Source: Bacteroidales bacterium
GTDB lineage: Bacteria; Bacteroidota; Bacteroidia; Bacteroidales; UBA932
Direction of reading: 5' to 3'
Assembly (NCBI GenBank): GCA_017423025.1
Contig: JAFPGC010000045.1
Span: 1-64,000 of the forward strand
Length of the DNA: 64,000 bases
Under the pieces are notes generated by a model. The model saw only the letters and a program-made list of their open reading frames with translations, was not told where the DNA came from and ran no database searches. How positions within the stretch are numbered: position 1 is the first letter of the stretch; every line of letters starts with the position of its first letter. The translations under genes and the position numbers were made by a program. This document shows positions 18,475 through 27,531 of this stretch, piece after piece.

Positions 18475-19110
18475 ATGAAAAAATTAGCTTGTTTTGTATC
18501 ACTCCTGCTCACGGCAGCTGCCGTCCTGGCCCAGACACCCCATCAAATCCTGACCCGCATGGAAGAGGAAATGGGAAAGCATCAAGGTGAGGGGATGGCC
18601 ATTACCGTAGACCTGAAAATGCCCGTTTTGGGGACCATCAGCACCCGCACCATTACGTGCGGTGAAAAGATGCGCATGGAAACGAGCGTGAGAAAAAACA
18701 AGGTGGTGGTGTGGTCGGACGGCAAGACAAACTGGACCTACAACGCCAAAACCAACGAGGTGGAAATCAAGAATTCCTCCCGCGAAAGCAAAAGTAAGAA
18801 AAAAAGAGGCAGCGACGATGCCAAGATGTTCACCGGCATAACCGACGGATACGACGTCTCTATCCAGAAAGAAACGGCCGACGCCTGGTACATCCTCTGC
18901 ACCAAGTCCAAGGACAACAAAGACGAGGACGACCCCAAGACCATGGACGTAGTGGTAGCCAAAGGTACTTTCTACCCGAAGAGCCTGAGTACCAAAATGT
19001 CCGGGATGACCATGACTCTCCGGGATATCTCCTACGGAATCACGGAGGAGCAAGTGAGCTTTCGGCCGGAAGAATTTCCGGGCGTCAGAATTGTAGATAA
19101 ACGCGAATAA
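18475..19110 (+). CDS. Periplasmic LolA-like outer-membrane lipoprotein carrier family protein
   Basis: 211 residues with a signal peptide ending near LAQ (residue 20). The mature part is a half-barrel-type beta protein with RMETSVRKNKVVVWSDGKTNWTYN, the segment by which LolA/LolB-like proteins are usually recognised (WSDGKTxWxY). A Lys/Ser/Asp-rich loop, SRESKSKKKRGSDDAK, lies in the middle. Such proteins carry lipoproteins or other lipids across the periplasm; Bacteroidetes have several LolA-like paralogues, so the exact cargo is open. An alternative start at 18457 would add six residues. It stands alone between purA and the convergent small lipoprotein. Confidence 0.7.
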   Translation: MKKLACFVSLLLTAAAVLAQTPHQILTRMEEEMGKHQGEGMAITVDLKMPVLGTISTRTITCGEKMRMETSVRKNKVVVWSDGKTNWTYNAKTNEVEIKNSSRESKSKKKRGSDDAKMFTGITDGYDVSIQKETADAWYILCTKSKDNKDEDDPKTMDVVVAKGTFYPKSLSTKMSGMTMTLRDISYGITEEQVSFRPEEFPGVRIVDKRE

Positions 19111-19226
19111 ACGCCTGAAATATAATTATCCTGGCAATATTCTTGTTGAAGTATGGTCTGGATTTGAAGATAGGTCTTTCTTTTTTTCAAATTGCTAAAA
19201 TAGTGAAAATAGAATTAACGCGTAAG

Positions 19227-19340
19227 TTAATTGAAAGCATGCCCACGGAATTTTGCGTGTGACCCAAAATCCGCCTCGTGTTTCATGCACGACATCGCCA
19301 GGCAGGCTGCAAGGATAAACAGGGATGCGACTCTTTTCAT
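19227..19340 (-). CDS. Small lipoprotein, 37 aa
   Basis: ATG at 19340, TAA at 19229-19227. Residues 1-17 are a compact signal peptide (Lys-Arg start, hydrophobic core) with the lipobox LAMSC and Cys18 as lipid site. The predicted mature part is 20 residues, rich in His and Phe, with charged residues mixed in. It begins 33 bp after the stop of the glycosyltransferase on the same strand, so the two are probably cotranscribed. No family is recognised. It may be a true tiny lipoprotein or the surviving 5' end of a decayed lipoprotein gene. Confidence 0.5.
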   Translation of the reverse strand: MKRVASLFILAACLAMSCMKHEADFGSHAKFRGHAFN

Positions 19341-19373
19341 CGGTTTGTGATAATTTACAATAGATATTTATTC

Positions 19374-20663
19374 CTATGCCCGGGAAGAGGTCGGGGGGAC
19401 GTCGTACTTATAATGTCGGGTGGGTTTCCATTTCACGCGGAGGAACAGCGCTGCGACGAGCACCGGCGCATAGAGATAGATTCCCAGGGGAAAAAGGAAC
19501 ATGTACCACCACTTCTTCCAGGCAGCGGCGTGGATCCGGCGGTAGCACTGGAGCATCAGGATCAATCCATCCAGGAATACCGCAGCGTAAGGATAAAAGA
19601 AACTGCCTACGCCGATGTTGAGGCACTCTGAGAAATAGACTTCTGCCGGAACCGAGCAGACGGCGGCATAGACGGCGCCGATGAGGGGCGAAATAATAAA
19701 CCAAAGGTAGGCAATGGCCGGCAGCGGCAAGATATGGACCAGAATTCCCCATTTGGTGAGGCTTGGGCGGCGGAGGAAAGAGAGGATCATCTCCATTCCC
19801 CTGCGCGCAAAAATCTGATGGATTCCCCTGCACCAGCGAAGTCGCTGGCGGATGGTGTCCCACAGGGAGCAGGGCTGTTCGTCATAGAATACGGCGTCCG
19901 TACAGTAGGCTATCTTGCCGCCCCGGGCGGTATAATCGGCGGAGAGTTCAATGTCCTCTGTCAGGGTCCGGTAGGGCCAGCCGCCGGCCTGCCGTATCAG
20001 ACCTTCGGCAATCAGAAAACCCGTTCCTGAGACAAAACTGCCTATGCCCAAGGCCGCGCGGCTGTAGTGGATCTGCCGGGATTCCCTGAGAAACATGTAA
20101 CTATTTACTCCGGATACCCAGTTCGCCGAAAAATTCTTGGAGTCGCGGAAGCCGGACACGATTTCTTCTCCGCTGTCGAAAACCTTGTTCATCTGGGAGA
20201 TATAGTCCGGTGCAAGGACATTGTCTGCATCAAAGATAAAATAGCCCTCCGCACCGGGTGCGGGATCCATCGAAAGAATCCTCTTGAAAGCATAATCCAG
20301 GGCGTAGCTCTTGCCTATTTCCAGCGGATTGTCACGTACAAGGACATGAACGCCCTTCCCTCTTGCAATCTCAGCCGTACGGTCGGAACAATTGTCCGCC
20401 ACCACGAAAACCTGCAGCAGTTCCTGCGGATAGTCCTGCCGCTGGATACTGTCAATGAGGTCTCCGATAACGACCTCCTCATTGTTGGCGGGGATAATAC
20501 AGGCGTAAGCATGCCGCCTACGGGCGTCCGGCCACGTTTTTTTCCTGAGGAAAATACTTGTGACCATATGGAACAACTGATTACAGTAAATCACGGTCAA
20601 GGCAACTACCAGGACCATGCTTATCAAGTACATGAATCTAAAAAATCCTACACTGAATTCCAT
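19374..20663 (-). CDS. Membrane glycosyltransferase family 2
   Basis: 429 residues. An N-terminal transmembrane helix (about 10-35) precedes a GT-A fold: CIIPANNEE, the nucleotide-binding start; IFDADN, a D-x-D type metal motif; TEDIELSAD with the likely catalytic Asp; and QRLRW, the Q-x-x-R-W motif of processive enzymes. Three or four transmembrane helices lie in 300-415. The arrangement resembles BcsA/PgaC-type synthases and other membrane GT2 enzymes that transfer sugars from UDP donors and may extrude the product. The donor is not readable from sequence. A -7 box TATATTTG lies at 20709-20702. Confidence 0.82.
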   Translation of the reverse strand: MEFSVGFFRFMYLISMVLVVALTVIYCNQLFHMVTSIFLRKKTWPDARRRHAYACIIPANNEEVVIGDLIDSIQRQDYPQELLQVFVVADNCSDRTAEIARGKGVHVLVRDNPLEIGKSYALDYAFKRILSMDPAPGAEGYFIFDADNVLAPDYISQMNKVFDSGEEIVSGFRDSKNFSANWVSGVNSYMFLRESRQIHYSRAALGIGSFVSGTGFLIAEGLIRQAGGWPYRTLTEDIELSADYTARGGKIAYCTDAVFYDEQPCSLWDTIRQRLRWCRGIHQIFARRGMEMILSFLRRPSLTKWGILVHILPLPAIAYLWFIISPLIGAVYAAVCSVPAEVYFSECLNIGVGSFFYPYAAVFLDGLILMLQCYRRIHAAAWKKWWYMFLFPLGIYLYAPVLVAALFLRVKWKPTRHYKYDVPPTSSRA

Positions 20664-20701
20664 TAATGACAGTTATTTCATGGGAGCTTCGCCCGTAAAA
20701 C

Positions 20702-20709
20702 CAAATATA
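20702..20709 (-). promoter_or_regulatory. -7 promoter box of the glycosyltransferase gene
   Basis: CAAATATA on the + strand reads TATATTTG on the - strand, fitting TAnnTTTG, 39 bp before the ATG at 20663. Confidence 0.45.
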
Positions 20710-20779
20710 GCGCTGCGTAGAGCCATTTTTGTAAAAATAACATTTCGCAGGCACACTTGCAAATTTCCGGGTATAAATA

Positions 20780-20898
20780 TTTGTAGGGACGGTAAATCAA
20801 GGGTATCTTTGCATAGATACTCTCCCTTCACTGAAATGGAAAATCCAACCAGATTTTGCGGTTAGCCAAAAAAAGGCGACTCAAAAAAGAGTCGCCTT
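20780..20898 (+). ncRNA. Candidate small RNA locus with its own promoter
   Basis: A full Bacteroidetes promoter is readable: TTTG (20780-20783), 20 bp, TATCTTTG (20804-20811). Transcription would start near 20818, and the first strong hairpin on the way is GGCGACTC/GAGTCGCC (20875-20896). The product of about 80 nt includes the reverse complement of the repeat blocks seen after purA. The only open frame is nine codons. The T run on this strand is poor, so termination is uncertain. Confidence 0.35.
20873..20898 (-). terminator. purB terminator
   Basis: A perfect 8-bp stem GGCGACTC/GAGTCGCC has a six-base loop and is followed on the - strand by a run of seven T. It lies 10-30 bp after the purB stop. 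Confidence 0.8.
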
Positions 20899-20906
20899 CT
20901 TCATCT

Positions 20907-22202
20907 TTATTGGATTCCCACTCTGGAGAAGATCTCGTCGACGTTCTTGAAGTAGTAGTCCAGGGTGAAGCAGTTGTCCAGCTCCTCCTGGGTTAGCTTA
21001 CCCATGACATCGGCCGATGCTTCCAAAAGGGTCTTGTAGTCCTTGTTGTTGGTCCAGGCGTCCATGGCGATGGGCTGCACGGTATCATAAGCCTGTTCGC
21101 GGGAGAGACCCTTGGCGATGAGGGCGTTCATCACGCGCTGGGCGAAGATGACTCCGCGGGTGCGGTAGATGTTGGCCAGCATGGTCTCGGGATACACCAC
21201 CAGGTTTTCCAGAACGTCCTTGAAGCGGGTAAGCATGTAGTCCAGCAGCTCCGTGGCGTCCGGGAGGACGATGCGCTCCGTGCTGGAGTGGGATATGTCA
21301 CGCTCGTGCCAGAGGGCTACGTTCTCGTAGGCCGTAGCCATATAACCGCGCATCACGCGCGCGCACCCGACGATGTTCTCGCTGCTGATGGGATTGCGCT
21401 TGTGCGGCATGGCGCTGGAGCCTTTCTGTCCTTTGCGGAAGGCTTCCTCCACCTCGCGGACTTCCGTACGCTGGAGGTTGCGGACCTCGAAGGCCATCTG
21501 CTCCAGGGTGGCGGCGATGAGGGCCAGGGCGCCTACGTAGTTGGCGTGGCGGTCCCTCTGCAGCACCTGGGTGGAGATATTGGCCGATGCGATGCCCAGT
21601 TTTTCGCAGACGTAGTCCTGGATGAAGGGCGGGATATTGGCGAAGTTGCCCACGGCGCCGCTCATCTTGCCGGCTTCCACGCCGGCGGCGGCATATTCAA
21701 AGCGCTCCATGTTGCGCTTCATCTCTTCGTACCAGAGGGCCCACTTGAGGCCGAAGCAGGTAATATCGGCATGGATGCCGTGCGTGCGGCCGATGCAGGG
21801 CGTTGCCTTGAACTCCATGGCGCGGCGGCGCAGCATTTCCATAAATTCTTCCAGGTCCTTGCGGAGGATGGCGTTGGCCTGTTTGAGCAGGTAACCGTTG
21901 GCCGTGTCCACCACGTCGGTGGAGGTGAGGCCGTAGTGGACCCACTTGCGCTCCTCGCCCAGGCTCTCGCTCACGGCACGGGTAAAGGCCACTACGTCAT
22001 GACGGGTCTGTTCTTCGATTTCCTGGATGCGTTTCACATCAAAGCGGGCATTGGCCCGGATCTTCTCCACATCTTCGGCGGGAATCACGCCCAGTTTGCT
22101 CCAGGCTTCGCAGGAGAGGGTTTCCACCTCCAGGTAGGCGCCGAATTTGTTCTCTTCGGTCCAGACGTCCCGCATGACTTTGCGGGAATAGCGCTCAATC
22201 AT
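20907..22202 (-). CDS. purB: Adenylosuccinate lyase
   Basis: 431 residues, the Bacillus-type length. The fumarase/aspartase superfamily signature [11 protein letters not shown] is at about residue 265; [17 protein letters not shown] holds the catalytic His, and [12 protein letters not shown] is also conserved. It splits SAICAR to AICAR and adenylosuccinate to AMP, so it serves both IMP synthesis and the AMP branch begun by PurA. It follows purC by 3 bp on the same strand and ends in a strong terminator. Confidence 0.95.
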   Translation of the reverse strand: MIERYSRKVMRDVWTEENKFGAYLEVETLSCEAWSKLGVIPAEDVEKIRANARFDVKRIQEIEEQTRHDVVAFTRAVSESLGEERKWVHYGLTSTDVVDTANGYLLKQANAILRKDLEEFMEMLRRRAMEFKATPCIGRTHGIHADITCFGLKWALWYEEMKRNMERFEYAAAGVEAGKMSGAVGNFANIPPFIQDYVCEKLGIASANISTQVLQRDRHANYVGALALIAATLEQMAFEVRNLQRTEVREVEEAFRKGQKGSSAMPHKRNPISSENIVGCARVMRGYMATAYENVALWHERDISHSSTERIVLPDATELLDYMLTRFKDVLENLVVYPETMLANIYRTRGVIFAQRVMNALIAKGLSREQAYDTVQPIAMDAWTNNKDYKTLLEASADVMGKLTQEELDNCFTLDYYFKNVDEIFSRVGIQ

Positions 22203-22205
22203 GAC

Positions 22206-23150
22206 TTAGCAGGTTTTGAGGAAATCCAGGATATTCTTCTCAATGCGGGCCGATACGTTCTCGCACTCGGTACGCTCGAAGGGCTTGTCGCTGAGCTGAT
22301 TGTACAACTCGATATAGCGGTCGGTGATGCCGCTGACCACCTCAGGCGTCATTTCGGGGACTTTCTGTCCTTCCTTGCCCTGGAAGCCGCCGGCCATGAG
22401 CCACTCGCGGACGAACTCCTTGGAGAGCTGCTTCTGGTGCTCGCCCTTGGCCAGGCGCTCGGCGTAGCCTTCGGCATAGAAATAACGGGAAGAATCGGGG
22501 GTGTGGATCTCGTCCATCAGGTAAATCTGTCCGTCTTTCTTGCCGAACTCGTACTTGGTATCTACCAGGATGAGGCCTTTCCCTGCGGCAATTTCCGTTC
22601 CGCGCTGGAACAGGGCCAGGGTGTATTTCTCCAGCTGTTCGTATTCATCGGCCGGGACAATGCCGCGGGCGATGATCTCTTCCTTGCTGATGTCCTCATC
22701 GTGACCCTCGGCCGCCTTGGTGGTGGGGGTGATGATGGGGTGGGGGAGTTTTTCATTTTCCTTCAGGCCTTCGGGAAGCGTGACGCCGCAGAGGATGCGG
22801 TTGCCGGCTTTGTACTCGCGCCAGGCGTGCCCGGCGAGGTAACCGCGAACCACCATCTCTACCTTGTAGGGCTCGCAGCGGTGGCCGATGGTGACCATCG
22901 GATCCGGAACGGCGACCTTCCAGTTGGGAAGGATGTCCTTCGTGAGATCCAGGAACTGGGCGGCCAGCTGGTTGAGGACCTGACCTTTGTAGGGAATGCC
23001 TTCGGGAAGAACTACGTCGAAGGCCGAAATGCGGTCGGTAGCCACCATGACCAGGTAGCCACTGTTGAGGAAGTAAACGTCGCGGACTTTTCCCGTGTAC
23101 TTGGATTCTTGACCGGGAAGGCTGAAATCGGTTTTTACAACGGCTTTCAT
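22206..23150 (-). CDS. purC: SAICAR synthetase, long form (intact copy)
   Basis: 314 residues from ATG 23150, the length of the long, eukaryote-like PurC found in Bacteroidetes. GKVRDVYF is the ATP-binding loop; [16 protein letters not shown] holds the conserved Glu, Arg and Gly; LVDTKYEFG has the D-x-K; and [12 protein letters not shown] closes the site. It joins CAIR and aspartate. The gene is first in a purC-purB operon, divergent from purE with about 175 bp between. The frame extends upstream of 23150 without family match. A second, short PurC lies at 27531-28247. Confidence 0.93.
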   Translation of the reverse strand: MKAVVKTDFSLPGQESKYTGKVRDVYFLNSGYLVMVATDRISAFDVVLPEGIPYKGQVLNQLAAQFLDLTKDILPNWKVAVPDPMVTIGHRCEPYKVEMVVRGYLAGHAWREYKAGNRILCGVTLPEGLKENEKLPHPIITPTTKAAEGHDEDISKEEIIARGIVPADEYEQLEKYTLALFQRGTEIAAGKGLILVDTKYEFGKKDGQIYLMDEIHTPDSSRYFYAEGYAERLAKGEHQKQLSKEFVREWLMAGGFQGKEGQKVPEMTPEVVSGITDRYIELYNQLSDKPFERTECENVSARIEKNILDFLKTC

Positions 23151-23167
23151 GATATAGAGATTACGTG

Positions 23168-23288
23168 CAAAGTTACGGCCCAATTCTCGCTTGTGCAAGA
23201 ATTTTATAAAAAAGTTTATTAACAGGAAAATGTTGACAAAAAAACAGCAGTGGTTTCTTGTAAGTATCAGCGCTTCGTTGTACCTTTG
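23168..23288. promoter_or_regulatory. Divergent promoters of purC-purB and purE
   Basis: On the - strand, TAACTTTG (23175-23168) lies 18 bp before the purC ATG. On the + strand, TACCTTTG (23281-23288) lies 38 bp before the purE ATG. Both fit TAnnTTTG. The AT-rich stretch between (23200-23240) shows no clear operator. Confidence 0.5.
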
Positions 23289-23326
23289 TGCTTTGTTTTT
23301 TAGTAGTATCTAATCGGACCCTTGCG

Positions 23327-23794
23327 ATGAAAGTTTCAGTAATTATGGGGAGCGCCAGTGACTGGGATGTAATGTCCCCCTGCTGCGCCACCCTGGAGCA
23401 GTTCGGCATCCCGTACGAGAAGCGCGTCCTCAGCGCCCACCGCAATCCCGGCCCCCTGGCCGAATATGTGGCCTCCCTGCCGGACAAAGGATGTGAGATC
23501 GTCATCGCCGGCGCCGGTGGGGCCGCCCACCTTCCCGGAGTCATCGCCGCCTACACCACCCTCCCGGTCATCGGGATTCCGGTGAAATCCAAGGCTCTCT
23601 CCGGTTTGGACTCCCTCCTGTCCATCGTCCAGATGCCCTCCGGAATTCCCGTAGCCACCATGGCTATCGACGGTGCCAAGAATGCAGCCCTCTACGCTGT
23701 AGCCATCCTGGCCCTCAAGGATAAGACCCTCGCAGAGAAACTCCAGCAGTTCCGCAAGGACCAGAGCGATAAAGTACTCAATACAGTCATATAA
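23327..23794 (+). CDS. purE: N5-carboxyaminoimidazole ribonucleotide mutase / AIR carboxylase catalytic subunit
   Basis: 155 residues. MGSASDWD (PRPP/CAIR phosphate loop), SAHRNP with the catalytic His, and GAGGAAHLPG are all seen. Class I PurE converts N5-CAIR made by PurK to CAIR; class II uses AIR and CO2 directly. No purK is present in this window, so either purK is elsewhere or this is a PurK-independent enzyme; sequence alone does not settle it here. It is followed by a terminator-like hairpin and then purL. Confidence 0.93.
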   Translation: MKVSVIMGSASDWDVMSPCCATLEQFGIPYEKRVLSAHRNPGPLAEYVASLPDKGCEIVIAGAGGAAHLPGVIAAYTTLPVIGIPVKSKALSGLDSLLSIVQMPSGIPVATMAIDGAKNAALYAVAILALKDKTLAEKLQQFRKDQSDKVLNTVI

Positions 23795-23798
23795 CATC

Positions 23799-23838
23799 AT
23801 GCCCACCCCGCACGCACGCCCGGTGGGCATCCTTTTTT
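23799..23838 (+). terminator. Terminator-like hairpin between purE and purL
   Basis: ATGCCCACC (23799-23807) pairs with GGTGGGCAT (23822-23830), followed by CCTTTTTT. It ends 6 nt before the purL ATG. No promoter box lies between it and purL, so purL expression must come from read-through or regulated antitermination, unless a non-consensus promoter exists. Confidence 0.65.
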
Positions 23839-23844
23839 ATTAGA

Positions 23845-26800
23845 ATGGTACAACCCAGGAGATTATTTGTAGAGAAGCGGGAAGGCTTTCGCGTGGAGGC
23901 CTCCAGCATGCTCAAGGATTTTAACGAGAACCTGTCCCTTTCGCTCGGCAGCCTGAGGCTGGTCAACGTGTACGACCTCTTCGGCTTTTCCGACGGGCTG
24001 GTAGAAAAGTGCCGGTACACCGTTTTCGGGGAAACCGTCACCGACGAAGTTACGGACAGCTTCCCGCTGAAGGGCCGATACCTGGCCGTGGAATACCTGC
24101 CCGGCCAATTTGACCAGCGTGCCTCATCGGCCGTGGATTGCGTCCACCTCATAGACCCGGAGGCCGATGTCCAGATCAAGAGCGCCCGCCTGCTGGTCTT
24201 TGACGACGCCATCACCCCCGAGGAACTGGAGCGAGTGGCCCATTACTTCATCAATCCGGTGGAGAGCCGCCGCAAGGACATGAGCGTCCTCTCCCTGGCC
24301 GACAAGGCCGATGTGAAGCCCCTGGAGAACCTGGCCGGCTTTACCGATATGCAGGAAGCCGGTTTCGGCCCCTTCTGCAAGAGCCACGGCCTGGCCATGA
24401 ATACCGACGACCTCCGCGAGGTGGTGAACTACTTCCGCCGGGAAGGCCGCAATCCCTCCGAGACCGAACTCCGCATCCTGGATACCTACTGGAGCGACCA
24501 CTGCCGCCATACCACCTTTACCTCCCAGCTGGAGGAAATCACGGTGGATGAGTCCTTCCTGAAGGCCGAGATGGAAGAATCCCTGGAGCTCTTCCACAAA
24601 ATGCGTCGGGAACTGGGCCGCACCGAGAAGCCCCTCTGCCTCATGGAACTGGCCACCATCGGCGCCCGCTGGCTGCGCAAGCAGGGCAAGCTGGAAGACC
24701 TGGAGCAGAGTGAAGAGAACAATGCCTGCAGCATCTTCGTGAACGTGGATGTGGACGGCCGTATGGAAAAATGGCTGCTGCAGTTCAAGAACGAAACCCA
24801 TAACCATCCTACGGAAATCGAGCCTTTCGGCGGTGCTGCCACCTGTCTGGGCGGCGCCATCCGCGATCCCCTTTCCGGCCGTGCCTATGTATACCAGGCC
24901 ATGCGCGTGACGGGCGCCGGAGACATCTGCGCTCCCGTAAGCGCCACCATCCCCGGCAAGCTGCCCCAGCGCATGATTTCCCGCAAGGCTGCCGCCGGCT
25001 ATTCCAGCTACGGCAACCAGATCGGCCTGGCCACCACGCATGTCCGCGAAATCTATTCCCCGGGCTATACCGCCAAACGTATGGAGATCGGTGCCGTGGC
25101 CGGAGCCGTGAAGGCCGATAATGTACGCCGCGAGAGCCCCGCTGCCGGCGATGTGATTCTGCTTCTGGGCGGACGCACCGGCCGTGACGGTATCGGAGGC
25201 GCCACGGGCTCTTCCAAGCAGCATACCGAGGCCTCCCTGGAAACCTGCGGCAGCGAGGTGCAGAAGGGTAATGCCCCCGAGGAGCGTCAGCTCCAGCGCC
25301 TGTTCCGCCGTCCGGAAGTGACCCGCCTCATCAAGAAGTCCAACGACTTCGGCGCCGGCGGCGTGAGCGTGGCCATCGGCGAACTGGCCGACGGTCTGGA
25401 CATCTACCTGGACCGCGTGCCCGCCAAATACGCCGGTCTCAATGCTACTGAACTGGCCATCTCCGAATCCCAGGAGCGCATGGCCGTGGTGGTGGAGGCC
25501 CCCCGCAAAGAAGAATTCATGGCCCTTTGTGCGGCCGATAATATAGAGGTAACCTATGTGGCCGATGTCACCGCCACGGGACGCATGCGCATGTTCTTCC
25601 ACGGAGAGCAGGTGTGCAACCTCTCCCGCGAATTCATCGACAGCGCCGGTGCCAGGCATTATGCCAAGGCGACCGTCGGTGCCGTCGAGAAGGTGAATCC
25701 TTTCCTCCGGAAGCCGGAAGGCAGCACCCTGGAAGAGAAGATGGTGTCCGTGATGGCCTCTCCCAACGTGGCCTCCCAGAAGGGCCTGGTGGAAATGTTC
25801 GACTCCACCATCGGCCGTTCCACAGTCCTCATGCCTTACGGCGGCGCACGCCAGGCCACGGAGACCCAGGTTTCCGTGCAAAAGCTGCCCGTGGATGGCT
25901 ATACCGACACGGCCAGCGTCATGGCCTTCGGCTACAATCCGGACCTGGCCCTCTGGAGCCCTTACCACAGCGCGGCCTATTCCGTGGTGGAAGCCTGCAC
26001 CAAGCTTTCCTGCTGCGGGGCCGATTATTCCCGTATGCGCTTCTCGTACCAGGAGTACTTCGAGCGCATGACCTCCGATCCTCACAGCTGGGGCAAGCCG
26101 CTGTCGGCCCTGTTGGGCACCCTCAAGATGCAGGCGGCCCTGGGCCTGCCTTCCATCGGCGGCAAGGATTCCATGAGCGGCACCTTCGAGCATCTGAACG
26201 TTCCGCCCACCCTGGTGGCCTTCGGCATCACCACTGTGAATGCCAAGACGGTGATTTCCCCGGAATTCAAGAAGGCCGGTAACAAGATTTATCTGTTGAA
26301 ACATACGCCCCTGTCCAATTACATGCCCGATACGGACCAGCTCCAGGCCAACTGGACCTGGCTCAGAAAGCAGATTGAGGCCGGGAAGGTGGTTTCGGCG
26401 TGGTCGCTCAGCTATGGCGGCGTGGCCGAGGCCCTGGTGAAAATGGCCCTGGGCAATGGCCTGGGTGTCAAGGTGTCCATCCCGGAAGAAGAGCTCTTCT
26501 CCCTGGGCTACGGTTCTGCCGTACTGGAAGCTGCCGGTGAACTGGAAGGCGCAGAACTGCTGGGCGAGGTAACGGCCGAAGGCATCTGCATCAATGGCAC
26601 GTGCATGGCCCTGGAAACCCTCGAAAAGGCATACGAGGGCCGATATTTCGCGCTTTATCCTCCGAGGGTAAAGCCTGCTTTTGATGAGCCGGTTCCCACG
26701 GTGGCTGCCGAGGCCTTTGCTTCCTCCAACCTGGTATATCCCGGTGCTCCGGTGGAGCATCCGGTCGTGTGCATGCCGGTGTTCCCCGGCACCAACTGCG

Positions 26801-27531
26801 ACTACGATACCGCCAAGGCCTTCCGCAAAGCGGGGGCCGAGGTGCGTCCCTTCGTGTTCCGCAACCTCACCGGTGAAGACGTACTCCGCTCCATCGACCA
26901 GTTGGCGGCCCTTATCGGCCAATGCCATATCCTGGCCTTCTGCGGCGGTTTCTCCTCGGGTGACGAGCCCGACGGCAGCGGCAAGTTCATTGCCAGCGTC
27001 ATCGGCAATGCCAAGGTGAGCGAGGCCATCGGCCAGCTTCAAAAGCGCGGAGGCCTTATCCTGGGCATCTGCAATGGTTTCCAGGCCCTGGTCAAGAGCG
27101 GCCTGCTGCCCTATGGCAAGACCGGTTGCGTGACGCCGGATTCGCCCACGCTCTTCCGCAACGACATCAACCGCCACATCTCCCTGGTGGCTACCACAGA
27201 GGTGGCTTCCGTGAACTCCCCCTGGCTCTGCGGCATGCAGAAGGGAGAGCGTCACAGCATCGCCTTCAGCCACGGCGAGGGCAAGTTCGTGGTGAATCCG
27301 GAACTGGCCAAGGAACTCTTCGCCCGCGGCCAGGTGGCCTTCCGCTATGTGGACAACCCCAACGGTTCCCACTATGATATTGAGGGCATTCTGAGCCCCG
27401 ACGGTCATATTTTGGGCAAGATGGGTCATTCCGAGCGCTATGAGGACAACCTCTTCAAGAATATCAGCGGCAACTGCTGCCAGCCCCTTTTCCAGAACGC
27501 AGTGAATTATTTCCGTAAAACCAACGCATAA
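23845..27531 (+). CDS. purL: Phosphoribosylformylglycinamidine synthase, large single-chain form
   Basis: 1228 residues, the single-chain PurL of Proteobacteria and Bacteroidetes in contrast to PurLQS. An N-terminal PurS-like domain is followed by a linker (LDTYWSDHCRHTTF), two ATP-binding AIRS-type halves (KNETHNHPTEIEPFGGAATCLGG, first half) and a C-terminal glutaminase with PVFPGTNCD and Cys1076 in GICNGFQ. It makes FGAM from FGAR, glutamine and ATP. The stop overlaps the start of the next gene by one base (TAATG). Confidence 0.95.
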   Translation: MVQPRRLFVEKREGFRVEASSMLKDFNENLSLSLGSLRLVNVYDLFGFSDGLVEKCRYTVFGETVTDEVTDSFPLKGRYLAVEYLPGQFDQRASSAVDCVHLIDPEADVQIKSARLLVFDDAITPEELERVAHYFINPVESRRKDMSVLSLADKADVKPLENLAGFTDMQEAGFGPFCKSHGLAMNTDDLREVVNYFRREGRNPSETELRILDTYWSDHCRHTTFTSQLEEITVDESFLKAEMEESLELFHKMRRELGRTEKPLCLMELATIGARWLRKQGKLEDLEQSEENNACSIFVNVDVDGRMEKWLLQFKNETHNHPTEIEPFGGAATCLGGAIRDPLSGRAYVYQAMRVTGAGDICAPVSATIPGKLPQRMISRKAAAGYSSYGNQIGLATTHVREIYSPGYTAKRMEIGAVAGAVKADNVRRESPAAGDVILLLGGRTGRDGIGGATGSSKQHTEASLETCGSEVQKGNAPEERQLQRLFRRPEVTRLIKKSNDFGAGGVSVAIGELADGLDIYLDRVPAKYAGLNATELAISESQERMAVVVEAPRKEEFMALCAADNIEVTYVADVTATGRMRMFFHGEQVCNLSREFIDSAGARHYAKATVGAVEKVNPFLRKPEGSTLEEKMVSVMASPNVASQKGLVEMFDSTIGRSTVLMPYGGARQATETQVSVQKLPVDGYTDTASVMAFGYNPDLALWSPYHSAAYSVVEACTKLSCCGADYSRMRFSYQEYFERMTSDPHSWGKPLSALLGTLKMQAALGLPSIGGKDSMSGTFEHLNVPPTLVAFGITTVNAKTVISPEFKKAGNKIYLLKHTPLSNYMPDTDQLQANWTWLRKQIEAGKVVSAWSLSYGGVAEALVKMALGNGLGVKVSIPEEELFSLGYGSAVLEAAGELEGAELLGEVTAEGICINGTCMALETLEKAYEGRYFALYPPRVKPAFDEPVPTVAAEAFASSNLVYPGAPVEHPVVCMPVFPGTNCDYDTAKAFRKAGAEVRPFVFRNLTGEDVLRSIDQLAALIGQCHILAFCGGFSSGDEPDGSGKFIASVIGNAKVSEAIGQLQKRGGLILGICNGFQALVKSGLLPYGKTGCVTPDSPTLFRNDINRHISLVATTEVASVNSPWLCGMQKGERHSIAFSHGEGKFVVNPELAKELFARGQVAFRYVDNPNGSHYDIEGILSPDGHILGKMGHSERYEDNLFKNISGNCCQPLFQNAVNYFRKTNA

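Noticed and set aside
18840..19060. A secreted regulator or toxin in the LolA-like gene's neighbourhood
   Set aside because: The WSDGKTxWxY motif and beta-rich layout place it with LolA-like carriers; no toxin features.
21009..21018. ATCGGCCGAT palindrome as the true form of the repeated word
   Set aside because: I found the full palindrome only once; nearly all copies are the asymmetric heptamer.
24124..27429. Open frame of 1101 codons on the - strand opposite purL
   Set aside because: It is a mirror of the GC-rich codon pattern of purL, has His/Gly/Ala-rich meaningless sequence and no domain; the + strand gene is certain. The same holds for long antisense frames opposite carAB, glnN, purB-purC, purH and the GH29-EEP genes.
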